NCBI GenBank assembly: GCA_020438185.1
Contig: JAGQVC010000015.1
Span: 1 to 13,111 of the forward strand
Length of the DNA stretch: 13,111 nucleotides
Source: Bacteroidota bacterium
GTDB lineage: Bacteria > Bacteroidota > Bacteroidia > M30B66
Direction: 5' to 3'
Shown here: positions 7,133 through 13,111 of the stretch, piece by piece
Numbering within the stretch: the first letter of the stretch is position 1
How the letters are laid out: every line of letters starts with the position of its first letter
The notes under the pieces: generated by a model
Told to the model about the DNA's origin: nothing
The model's database searches: none
The model's input: the letters and a program-made list of their open reading frames with translations, nothing else
Program-made: the position numbers and the translations under genes

Positions 7133-7164
7133 CAAATTAAGCAGATTTGAAAGTGAGGTGCAAA
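7133..7164 (-). promoter_or_regulatory. Candidate Bacteroidota promoter for the 3-hydroxyacyl-CoA dehydrogenase gene
   Basis: On the minus strand TTTG (rc of 7161-7164) is followed after 20 bases by TTAATTTG (rc of 7133-7140). This matches the Bacteroidota pattern TTTG-N19-21-TAnnTTTG with one mismatch in the -7 element. Transcription would start around 7126, leaving a leader of roughly a dozen bases before the ATG at 7112. Both elements and the spacing fit, which is why I rate it above the other promoter guesses here. Confidence 0.45.
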
Positions 7165-7172
7165 CAAGAATG

Positions 7173-8600
7173 TTATTTACCCCGACCCTGTAGCACAATC
7201 AGGAATGTATAAATAAGTATTTTCAGGTCAAGAGCGATGGTCATGTTTTCAATGTAAAGTATGTCGTACTTAAGACGCTCCACCATTTCATCAATGTTCT
7301 CTGCATACCCGAATTTAACCTGGCCCCAGCCTGTAATTCCGGGCCTCACTTTATGCAATAAACGGTAATGCGGAGCAACCTCCACTATTTGATCAATGTA
7401 AAATTGCCGCTCAGGTCTGGGACCTACTATAGACATGGTTCCCACAAGAACGTTGTAAAACTGAGGAATTTCATCCAATCGGGTTTTTCTCATAAACCGT
7501 CCGAAAGGTGTAATTCGGGAATCATGCTTGCTGGAAAGCATGGGGCCGCGGCTTTCTGCATCGCTGTACATCGATCTGAACTTATATATCCTGAAGGATT
7601 TACCATTCAAGCCAACCCTAAAGTGGCTATACAAAGCAGGGCCTTTGGATGTTGTAACAACTATTAAAGCGGTTATCAGATAAACCGGCGATAATAAAGT
7701 GAGAACAAGAATGGATACCGTAATATCAAATAATCGTTTCAGCGACTTTTGCCATTGAGGCATGAGTTGCCTTCGAAGTTCTATAACGGGAGCACCAAAT
7801 ATCGCTGACATTTTAACGGAACCCAACAGGAAGTCCGTTATATCAGGAATAACCTTTATAATAGCATTTGTTACTTCAAGTTCGGTAAGAAATTTCCCTA
7901 AGTATTTATGTTCGCTGTTTTCGGGTGCAACAATAACCTCTTCAACATCCTTTTCCTTAATCAGGTTAACCATGTCACTGAATTGTCCGATACAGGGAAG
8001 TGCTTTCTTCAATTCTTCGCAATCGCTTCCGTTAACAGGAACAAATCCAATGAATCGGTTTCCGCTTCGAACAGATTGTTGCTCGATTGTTTTAAAGATT
8101 TCCCAGGCCTTTGGGCCTGAGCCAACCAAAATAGTGTTGAATTGCACCTTGCCCGTTTGGATTCGCCTTGATTTTAGAGTACCGATCACTATCCGCTGTA
8201 AAGCGGTAATACTAAAATGAAGGGTAAATAAAGCCCCGAATGACCAATAGTAATAGCGATAGGATAAGATGAAATCGTCGAGACTTACTGCGAAAAACAA
8301 AATGATGCTACCCAAAACACTTACTAGCAGCGTGGTTCCCAAAACGCCGAGCCTTGATTTGCGGTAAACATCGAAATAAGCACCAGAAATATGATATAGT
8401 ACAATCCAGAAAACCGGAATTAGTGTAAAACCCAGGTAAAATGTTTCATTGAATTCCAGCGGTACTTCCTGACCAAACCTAAGTGGTTCGAGATATAATT
8501 TTCGGAAAGCGTAGTAAAGGGTCCAGGCCAAACCTGCCGATAAATAATCGGCAAGCATTTCCACAAGCGTTTGTATTCTGTCCCTTTTTACTGAAAGCAC
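7173..8600 (-). CDS. Polyprenyl-phosphate glycosyl-1-phosphate transferase (WbaP/WcaJ-like sugar transferase)
   Basis: A 475-residue inner-membrane enzyme that transfers a sugar-1-phosphate from a nucleotide sugar to undecaprenyl phosphate, the first step in building exopolysaccharide, capsule or O-antigen units. The N-terminal part has four hydrophobic segments (about 15-33, 53-72, 85-105, 115-140). A Rossmann-like domain follows (about 150-270, with ILVGSGPKA at 157-165), then a hydrophobic helix at 291-315. The C-terminal bacterial sugar transferase domain has KFRSM (340-344), the catalytic Asp-Glu in LDEIPQ (Asp376, Glu377), IVGPRPER (391-398) and PGITGWGQV (420-428). The start codon is GTG at 8600, whose G is the last base of the upstream lipoprotein stop TAG, so translation is probably coupled. 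The sugar used cannot be told. The glycosyltransferases and the flippase expected for a full locus are not in the window. Confidence 0.95.
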   Translation of the reverse strand: MLSVKRDRIQTLVEMLADYLSAGLAWTLYYAFRKLYLEPLRFGQEVPLEFNETFYLGFTLIPVFWIVLYHISGAYFDVYRKSRLGVLGTTLLVSVLGSIILFFAVSLDDFILSYRYYYWSFGALFTLHFSITALQRIVIGTLKSRRIQTGKVQFNTILVGSGPKAWEIFKTIEQQSVRSGNRFIGFVPVNGSDCEELKKALPCIGQFSDMVNLIKEKDVEEVIVAPENSEHKYLGKFLTELEVTNAIIKVIPDITDFLLGSVKMSAIFGAPVIELRRQLMPQWQKSLKRLFDITVSILVLTLLSPVYLITALIVVTTSKGPALYSHFRVGLNGKSFRIYKFRSMYSDAESRGPMLSSKHDSRITPFGRFMRKTRLDEIPQFYNVLVGTMSIVGPRPERQFYIDQIVEVAPHYRLLHKVRPGITGWGQVKFGYAENIDEMVERLKYDILYIENMTIALDLKILIYTFLIVLQGRGK

Positions 8601-9466
8601 TATGAATGAATAATTTTTAGATTATCTATCAGAATTTCAACAGGTTCGGTACCACTTGCTTTTTCCACATAGAAAAACAAACGATAATCATCCGCATTAA
8701 CCTCTGTACTAACAGGATTGGTGAGGTTGAGGTAAACTTTATTCCAGTTATCGGTCGGATTTAAGTTGATTATCAGGTGCTTTTGTGTGTTTGAAAGCGC
8801 ATAATAGGCAGCAACACCAATAGATAACACATGCGAACATTTATAATTTAACTCAGCATAAACCGGGGTTCCCTGCCTGGGTAAATTAAAGGCCTCAACA
8901 GTCTGAAACTCGATGTAGCCGCTGTCTCGTTCCAGAGTAACAATCTGACAACCATTGCCTTCGAAAACCTTTGACGGGTTTGTAGTTATAAATACATTGG
9001 TGTCGCTGGCAGAAGTAGCTTCTAATTTATTGCCCGAAATATCATCGAATGTTGCTATTAAGGGAAAGGAGAGAGAATCGAAATAAACAACTTCGGGAGA
9101 AATAAAGGTAGTTTCTCCGGGCACCAGAGTTATCTCATGAGGCGAAAGCTTGTAAAAAACATAAGGCGATCTTAAGGTGGAAATCCCATTCACCTTAATA
9201 CCGGCTCCTAGCAGGATTTCGGAATTTCCGCTTTTCAAAACCGGAACCCGGCAGGGAAGGGAATAGGCACCCAGCAGATTGTTATCTACATAAATCCAGG
9301 CATCTGTTATTTTTGAAGAAGAGCTGCCTTGTATAACAGGATCTGTGCTTACAGTAAACTCATTCACACTGATGTATGAAGCCTGCTCATTATCCTTATC
9401 GAAAATAGAGCAACCCGAAAGAAGCAAAGCGAAAAACACAGCCGGACCGGGTAATAGTTGCTTCAT
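8600..9466 (-). CDS. Putative lipoprotein with beta-sandwich-like C-terminal region, unknown function
   Basis: A complete 288-residue protein with a lipoprotein signal: short N-region, hydrophobic FFALLLSGC, lipidated Cys19. The first third (about 50-110) contains DAWIYVDNNLLGAYSLP and GAGIKVNGIS, resembling a small PEGA-like or collar domain that presents a Tyr-Val-Asp hairpin. The last part (about 150-288) is strand-rich and ends VEILIDNLKIIHS, an ending I associate with jelly-roll carbohydrate-binding folds; this is resemblance only. No catalytic motif is seen. It shares four bases with the upstream dehydrogenase stop (ATGA) and one base with the downstream sugar transferase start, so all three are probably translated from one message. 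By context it may help glycan export or surface display, but that is inference. Confidence 0.88.
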   Translation of the reverse strand: MKQLLPGPAVFFALLLSGCSIFDKDNEQASYISVNEFTVSTDPVIQGSSSSKITDAWIYVDNNLLGAYSLPCRVPVLKSGNSEILLGAGIKVNGISTLRSPYVFYKLSPHEITLVPGETTFISPEVVYFDSLSFPLIATFDDISGNKLEATSASDTNVFITTNPSKVFEGNGCQIVTLERDSGYIEFQTVEAFNLPRQGTPVYAELNYKCSHVLSIGVAAYYALSNTQKHLIINLNPTDNWNKVYLNLTNPVSTEVNADDYRLFFYVEKASGTEPVEILIDNLKIIHS

Positions 9467-10449
9467 GCAAACAGATGTGGTGTAAGATTAAGCTTTTCAA
9501 TTATTCTGTAAGCAACATCCAGCGCCTGAAGTCCGTCGGAAGCGGTAACAACCGGGTTTTTGTTCAGCATAATTGCATCTGCAAAACTTTCCAATTCAGA
9601 TTTTATTGCGTTACCGGGAGAAATTTCAGGTTTATCAAGCAAGATTTGTTTCACTCCCTTATTATTTCCAAGCTCAATGGTAATAGCCAGAGGATCGGGC
9701 TCTCCTTCAATAGCTCGCATACGAATTACTTCAACTTCCTTATCAAGAAAATCAATGCTTATGTATGCATCGCGCTGAAAAATACGTGTCTTACGCATGT
9801 TTTTCATCGATAGCCGGCTGGCGGTGAGGTTGGCCACACAACCATTGTCAAATTCAATTCTTGCGTTAGCAATATCAGGTGTTTCTGAAACTACGGCTAC
9901 GCCGGATGCACTTATTTTTCGTACCGGACTTTTAATCGTATGTAGTACAATATCGATGTCGTGAATCATGAGGTCAAGTACCACTGATACATCTGTTCCC
10001 CGCGGATTGAACTGAGCCAACCGGTGCGTTTCAATAAACATAGGATTACTGAAATAGGGCTCTGCAGCAATAAAGGCAGGGTTAAATCGCTCGACGTGAC
10101 CAATTTGCACTTTTTTACCGGCTTCATGCGCCAGGCGTTCAAGTTCACGCCCTTCATCAACCGTTGCCGAAATCGGTTTTTCGATAAACACATGTTTGCT
10201 GGCCCGAAGCGCTTTTGACGCGTAATAATGGTGGAAGAGAGTAGGAGTTACAATATCAACGGCATCAACATGTTCAAGTAATTCCTCAAAGCTTGGGTAA
10301 GCCTTACAGCCTGTTTCGGCCTCAACGGCCGAAGCTACCTCCGGCGATTCATCAAAAAAACCGGCAACATGGTACCTGTCTGTTTCCAGCAATAATTTTA
10401 AATGAATTTTTCCAAGATGACCTGTGCCAACAACTCCGATACTAAGCAT
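9463..10449 (-). CDS. Gfo/Idh/MocA family NAD(P)-dependent oxidoreductase
   Basis: A 328-residue dehydrogenase. The Rossmann motif GVVGTGHLGKIH (5-16) binds NAD(P), EKPIS (90-94) holds the catalytic lysine Lys91 typical of the family, IGHVERFNPA (116-125) follows, and LDLMIHDIDI (158-167) carries the conserved His163-Asp164 pair. Family members oxidise or reduce sugars, inositols and nucleotide sugars. The GHVERFNPA phrase recalls members that act on UDP-N-acetylhexosamines in lipid A or O-antigen synthesis (GnnA or WlbA type), but that assignment is from memory and context only. It is the first gene of a coupled trio with a lipoprotein and a glycan-initiating transferase, which supports a sugar-nucleotide role. 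The ATG at 10449 has a -7-like TAGGTTTG about 22 bases upstream. Confidence 0.93.
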   Translation of the reverse strand: MLSIGVVGTGHLGKIHLKLLLETDRYHVAGFFDESPEVASAVEAETGCKAYPSFEELLEHVDAVDIVTPTLFHHYYASKALRASKHVFIEKPISATVDEGRELERLAHEAGKKVQIGHVERFNPAFIAAEPYFSNPMFIETHRLAQFNPRGTDVSVVLDLMIHDIDIVLHTIKSPVRKISASGVAVVSETPDIANARIEFDNGCVANLTASRLSMKNMRKTRIFQRDAYISIDFLDKEVEVIRMRAIEGEPDPLAITIELGNNKGVKQILLDKPEISPGNAIKSELESFADAIMLNKNPVVTASDGLQALDVAYRIIEKLNLTPHLFA

Positions 10450-10471
10450 GACCTGAATTGAAAATTTTGAA

Positions 10472-10479
10472 CAAACCTA
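10472..10479 (-). promoter_or_regulatory. Candidate -7 promoter element for the dehydrogenase-lipoprotein-transferase unit
   Basis: On the minus strand this reads TAGGTTTG, a perfect fit to TAnnTTTG, ending 22 bases before the ATG at 10449. No TTTG is found 19-21 bases further upstream, so the -33 part is missing. Transcription would start near 10465, giving a short leader. Confidence 0.35.
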
Positions 10480-10534
10480 AGGGATTTTCGTGATGAGAGG
10501 ACGCCCAAGCGGCCTGTATTATTGGCTGAATTCC

Positions 10535-10560
10535 CACAAAACAATTAACAATTTTTTGTG
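10535..10560. repeat. Inverted repeat in the divergent region between the dehydrogenase and pcm genes
   Basis: Arms CACAAAA (10535-10541) and TTTTGTG (10554-10560) are perfect complements around 12 bases. Inside, AATT (10543-10546) and AATT (10550-10553) can extend the pairing past one unpaired C, leaving a three-base loop. It sits near the middle of the 184-base gap (10450-10633) from which both genes are read outward, so a shared operator is possible. No T tract fits a terminator in either direction. The rest of the gap holds no convincing gene or RNA. Confidence 0.45.
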
Positions 10561-10633
10561 AATGAATGCAGCTGCTTTTCCAGGTCCTCAATTCAAGGTA
10601 GAGGTAATTTAGAGCAATTGGCATAGAAGCGAG

Positions 10634-11281
10634 ATGATTTTTCCTGATACATTCAAACACAAAGGTTTACGAAACAGATTAATGGAAGAACTTACTGAAA
10701 AAGGGATTTCCGGTCGTATTCTGGATGCAATGCGAGAGGTTCCCCGACATCAGTTTTTTCCCGATCAGGCTTTTCAGGAAAAGGCATATCAGGACATTGC
10801 TTTCAGAATTGGAGCCGGGCAAACGATTTCTCACCCTTCAACGGTAGCCGTTCAAACCCAGTTACTTGATCCGCAAAAAGGTGAAAAAGTATTGGAAATT
10901 GGAACTGGTAGCGGGTATCAAACTGCTGTCCTGGCTCAATTTGGAGTTAAGCTTTTTTCCATCGAAAGGCAGCATGAATTGTTTATCAGAACCCGCGCTT
11001 TACTGGAGGAAATGAATATTCGTGTAAAATTATTTTTTGGCGATGGATATCTGGGTCAGCCTGCATTTGCTCCTTTCGATAAAATTTTAGTAACCGCCGG
11101 AGCGCCATTTATTCCTCAGGCTTTGCTTACCCAGTTAAATCCGGGCGGCCGATTGGTAATACCTGTCGGAGAAGGCAAAACTCAGGTGATGCATGTGCTG
11201 GAAAAATCCGCCGAAGGCGAAATTACAGAAGCACAACACGGAGAATTTTCTTTTGTACCTCTTTTGGAAGATCGTAACTAA
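10634..11281 (+). CDS. pcm: Protein-L-isoaspartate O-methyltransferase
   Basis: A 215-residue cytoplasmic repair enzyme that methylates L-isoaspartyl residues in damaged proteins with SAM, starting their return to normal aspartate. The family opening KGLRNRLMEEL (10-20) is followed by VPRHQFFPD (36-44), the substrate-binding GAGQTISHPSTVA (60-72), the SAM motif VLEIGTGSGYQTAVL (86-100) and the C-terminal FSFVPLLE. The second SAM segment GDGYLG (136-141) and ILVTAGAP (151-158) are also as expected. Length is normal. The ATG at 10634 lies 10 codons before the conserved KGLR, which fits the family. It stands alone on this strand. Its stop overlaps the convergent smpB stop by four bases, with no room for a terminator between them. 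Confidence 0.97.
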   Translation: MIFPDTFKHKGLRNRLMEELTEKGISGRILDAMREVPRHQFFPDQAFQEKAYQDIAFRIGAGQTISHPSTVAVQTQLLDPQKGEKVLEIGTGSGYQTAVLAQFGVKLFSIERQHELFIRTRALLEEMNIRVKLFFGDGYLGQPAFAPFDKILVTAGAPFIPQALLTQLNPGGRLVIPVGEGKTQVMHVLEKSAEGEITEAQHGEFSFVPLLEDRN

Positions 11282-11745
11282 TCACGAAAAGCATCCGAGC
11301 GACTCAGATTACGCTTTAAGTCCTTATCCTTAAGACTTTCGCGTTTGTCGTATAGCTTTTTACCTTTTGCCAGCGCTATTTCGACTTTTGCATAACCCGA
11401 ATCCGAGATAAACAGGTGTAAAGGAACGATTGTCAGACCTTTATCTTTAAGCTTGGTCCTGAGTTTATTCAATTCGCTTTTTTGAAGCAACAACTTACGA
11501 TCGCGTCTGGGCTCATGATTAAAATAGGTTGAGTGTGAATACTCTTCAATATTCATGTTGCGAATTACCAGGTCATCGCCTGCAAAGGCACAGTAGGCTT
11601 CGGCAATAGATGCCTTATGGTTTCGGATAGACTTGATTTCGGAACCGGCCAGAACCATCCCGGCGATAAATTTTGCCAGAATTTCGAACTCAAACTCGGC
11701 TTTCCGGTTACGCACCGAAACCTTACTTTTCTCAGCCTTACTCAT
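11278..11745 (-). CDS. smpB: SsrA-binding protein SmpB
   Basis: A 155-residue full-length SmpB, which binds tmRNA and brings it to stalled ribosomes for trans-translation. The family signatures are present in order: NRKAEFEFEIL (13-23), GMVLAGSEIKSIR (29-41), NHEPRRDRKLLL (76-87), GLTIVPLHLF (103-112) and the basic tail GKKLYDKRESLKDKD (128-142) that enters the mRNA channel. The ATG at 11745 overlaps the regulator stop by four bases (ATGA), which indicates coupled translation in an lpxH-regulator-smpB unit. The tmRNA gene (ssrA) is not in this window. The stop is shared over four bases with the convergent pcm gene. Confidence 0.98.
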   Translation of the reverse strand: MSKAEKSKVSVRNRKAEFEFEILAKFIAGMVLAGSEIKSIRNHKASIAEAYCAFAGDDLVIRNMNIEEYSHSTYFNHEPRRDRKLLLQKSELNKLRTKLKDKGLTIVPLHLFISDSGYAKVEIALAKGKKLYDKRESLKDKDLKRNLSRSDAFRD

Positions 11746-12410
11746 AAGGCCGGATTTTGTACAAGTATATTTCCGGCAGCAACTGCCGAAAGAACCAGTT
11801 CATCATTACCATTTATCCGAACACGCAACGATCCGTCGAATTCAAATTTGCCTGAGATGTGAATCTGTGCTCCCGGAATGAGACCAATTAAATCGAGGTA
11901 TTGCAGAAATTCAGGATTATGATCGGCAATTCCCTGCACAACCCAGTTGCTTCCCGGTTTCAATTCAGCCAGCACCTGTGCCGAATTTTCCAGCATATTC
12001 CCACTTGAATCCGGAATTGGATCACCATGCGGATCGTATTTTGGATAATTGAGAAATTTATCCAATTCAGCATAAAGCTTTAGTGAATTGGTGTGTTCAA
12101 GCTGTTCAGCAATATCATGCACCTCATCCCAACCCATTCCTAGTTTTTTTACCAGGAAAACCTCCCAGAGCCTGTGCCGCCGAACAATTCCAAGCGCTTT
12201 TGTGCGACCTTCAGTTGTAAGCGAAACTCCCTGATAGCGTGTATGTTCAAGCAGGTTTTTTTCGCCCAGTTTTTTAATCATATCTGTTACCGACGATGCC
12301 TTCGTTTGCAATGCTTCTGCAATGGCATTTGTGCTCACATTTCCGCTGGTTTGTTCACTCAGCTTAAATATGGTTTTTAAATAATTTTCTTCGGTAAATG
12401 AGGTATTCAT
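11742..12410 (-). CDS. DtxR/MntR-family metal-dependent transcriptional regulator
   Basis: A 222-residue, three-domain regulator. A winged helix (about 1-70; TKASSVTDMIKKL at 36-48 is the recognition helix region) is followed by the metal-binding dimerisation domain (about 71-140) and an FeoA/SH3-like C-terminal domain (about 148-220). Candidate metal ligands are His79, Glu83, His98, Glu102, Glu105 and His106. The position that is Cys in DtxR is Glu102, as in the manganese sensor MntR, so manganese or iron sensing is possible but not settled. I chose the ATG at 12410 because family members begin shortly before EENYLK; an in-frame ATG at 12434 would add eight residues. A perfect -7-like TATCTTTG ends seven bases before this ATG. 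No metal transporter gene is nearby, so its targets lie elsewhere. It overlaps the smpB start by four bases. Confidence 0.93.
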   Translation of the reverse strand: MNTSFTEENYLKTIFKLSEQTSGNVSTNAIAEALQTKASSVTDMIKKLGEKNLLEHTRYQGVSLTTEGRTKALGIVRRHRLWEVFLVKKLGMGWDEVHDIAEQLEHTNSLKLYAELDKFLNYPKYDPHGDPIPDSSGNMLENSAQVLAELKPGSNWVVQGIADHNPEFLQYLDLIGLIPGAQIHISGKFEFDGSLRVRINGNDELVLSAVAAGNILVQNPAL

Positions 12411-12416
12411 TGCGGG

Positions 12417-12424
12417 CAAAGATA
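12417..12424 (-). promoter_or_regulatory. Candidate -7 element directly before the DtxR-family gene
   Basis: On the minus strand this reads TATCTTTG, a perfect TAnnTTTG match, six bases before the ATG at 12410. There is no TTTG at the expected distance upstream. If active, transcription would begin at or very near the start codon, giving a leaderless or nearly leaderless message in addition to readthrough from lpxH. Confidence 0.25.
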
Positions 12425-12445
12425 ACCAATGCAAAATGCCTGTTA

Positions 12446-13111
12446 CTATTTTACAGGTTCTGAATTTTCATTCCTGAAATACAGTAACTCCGGAACACCA
12501 TTTTCAACACGGAGATAGCTACACCAGGTAAACCAGTCACCCAGATTGAAGTAACGCGTTCCCGGAACCACCTCAAGATTTAAGGGAAGATGCCTGTGCC
12601 CGAAAACGAAAAAGTTGATTTCAGGCGAAGCCGAAATATACTCGCGACACCAGGTTAGAAGCCACTCATTCTGTTCCGACTCGAATTTTTCGACGGCCGG
12701 ATTGGCAGAACGACTCTTTCTTGACCAGAAATTAGCCATTCCAATCCCAAAATTCGGGTGGAGTCGGGCAAACAACCACTGGCAAACCGGGTTAGCGAAC
12801 ACTTTTTTAATGAATTTATACCCGTAATCGCCGGGACCAAGCCCATCGCCATGCCCGATATAAAATTGCTTACCCTGAATGGTAAGCTGTAAGGGTTTGC
12901 GGTGAACCGGAATTCCAATTTCTCTTGTTAGGTAATCAAATGCCCACATATCATGATTGCCCGTAAAAAAGTCAATCTGTATGCCCGAATCACTTAATTC
13001 GGCAAGTTTTCCAAGCAATCGCACGTAGTATTTCGGAACCACATGTTTGTATTCGAACCAGAAATCAAAAACATCTCCCATCAGGAAAATGCGCTCCGCA
13101 TCATCTTTAAT
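12446..13111 (-). CDS. lpxH: UDP-2,3-diacylglucosamine diphosphatase LpxH, 5' end cut by window edge
   Basis: The last 221 residues of LpxH, the peripheral inner-membrane metallophosphoesterase that splits UDP-2,3-diacylglucosamine to lipid X and UMP in lipid A synthesis. The reading frame stays open from the ATG at 13081 through to base 13111 (encoding IKDDAERIFL), so that ATG is internal and the true start lies outside the window. Metal-site motifs visible are GDVFDFW, TGNHDMW, GHGDG and FGHRHLP; the first DxH motif must lie upstream. The insert GPGDYGYKFIKKVFANP matches the lipid-binding cap region of the family. It implies a lipid A-bearing outer membrane. The regulator gene follows after 35 bases on the same strand and smpB after that. 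Confidence 0.95.
   Translation of the reverse strand: MKDDAERIFLMGDVFDFWFEYKHVVPKYYVRLLGKLAELSDSGIQIDFFTGNHDMWAFDYLTREIGIPVHRKPLQLTIQGKQFYIGHGDGLGPGDYGYKFIKKVFANPVCQWLFARLHPNFGIGMANFWSRKSRSANPAVEKFESEQNEWLLTWCREYISASPEINFFVFGHRHLPLNLEVVPGTRYFNLGDWFTWCSYLRVENGVPELLYFRNENSEPVK

Noticed and set aside
10605..10612. TAATTTAG as a -7 element for pcm
   Set aside because: One mismatch at a key position and no TTTG 19-21 bases upstream.
10442..10660. Minus-strand reading frame of 72 codons across the pcm-dehydrogenase gap
   Set aside because: It overlaps both real gene starts, has no recognisable composition or motif, and looks like chance.
1..13111. Defence system, mobile element or CRISPR in the window
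   Set aside because: All sizeable frames are assigned to housekeeping or envelope genes; no repeats, transposase, nuclease or toxin-like genes are seen.

Overview
The window looks like ordinary chromosomal DNA of a Bacteroidota (Bacteroidetes) bacterium, most likely a Bacteroidales-like lineage. Four things point there: DnaA followed directly by a low-molecular-weight tyrosine phosphatase and an RsmI-like methylase, a DUF4294 family protein, a metal-dependent regulator and lipoproteins of Bacteroidota type, and generally weak Shine-Dalgarno sequences with a few TTTG / TAnnTTTG promoter-like elements. The genus cannot be told from the sequence alone. Base composition is slightly AT-rich by eye and looks even. 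I see no rRNA, tRNA, CRISPR array, insertion sequence, phage gene or integration site.

Layout, left to right. (1) 1-5063, all minus strand: a two-gene unit encoding the two halves of a UshA-type 5'-nucleotidase (nucleotide-binding domain as a lipoprotein, then the metallophosphatase with a Tat-like signal). After a 120-base gap come dnaA, a low-molecular-weight protein tyrosine phosphatase, an RsmI-like methylase and a lipoprotein that runs off the left edge. (2) 5129-6204, plus strand: a hotdog thioesterase and a secreted DUF4294 protein, divergent from region 1. (3) 6225-10449, minus strand: a tightly overlapping trio (Gfo/Idh/MocA dehydrogenase, lipoprotein, polyprenyl-phosphate glycosyl-1-phosphate transferase) and then a 3-hydroxyacyl-CoA dehydrogenase with its own promoter candidate. 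(4) 10634-11281, plus strand: a protein-L-isoaspartate methyltransferase. (5) 11278-13111, minus strand: LpxH (its start lies beyond the right edge), a DtxR/MntR-type regulator and SmpB.

How the genes work together. Most are housekeeping: replication initiation (DnaA), ribosome rescue (SmpB), lipid A synthesis (LpxH), protein repair (Pcm), acyl-CoA metabolism (Hbd, thioesterase). The most system-like piece is the trio at 7173-10449, in which a dehydrogenase of possible sugar-nucleotide specificity, an uncharacterised lipoprotein and a glycan-initiating membrane transferase are coupled by 4-base and 1-base overlaps. The split 5'-nucleotidase implies two envelope proteins acting as one scavenging enzyme. 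I did not find a convincing new defence, mobile or RNA system. The remaining points of interest are small: non-ATG starts, inverted repeats in two intergenic regions, and orphan lipoproteins.
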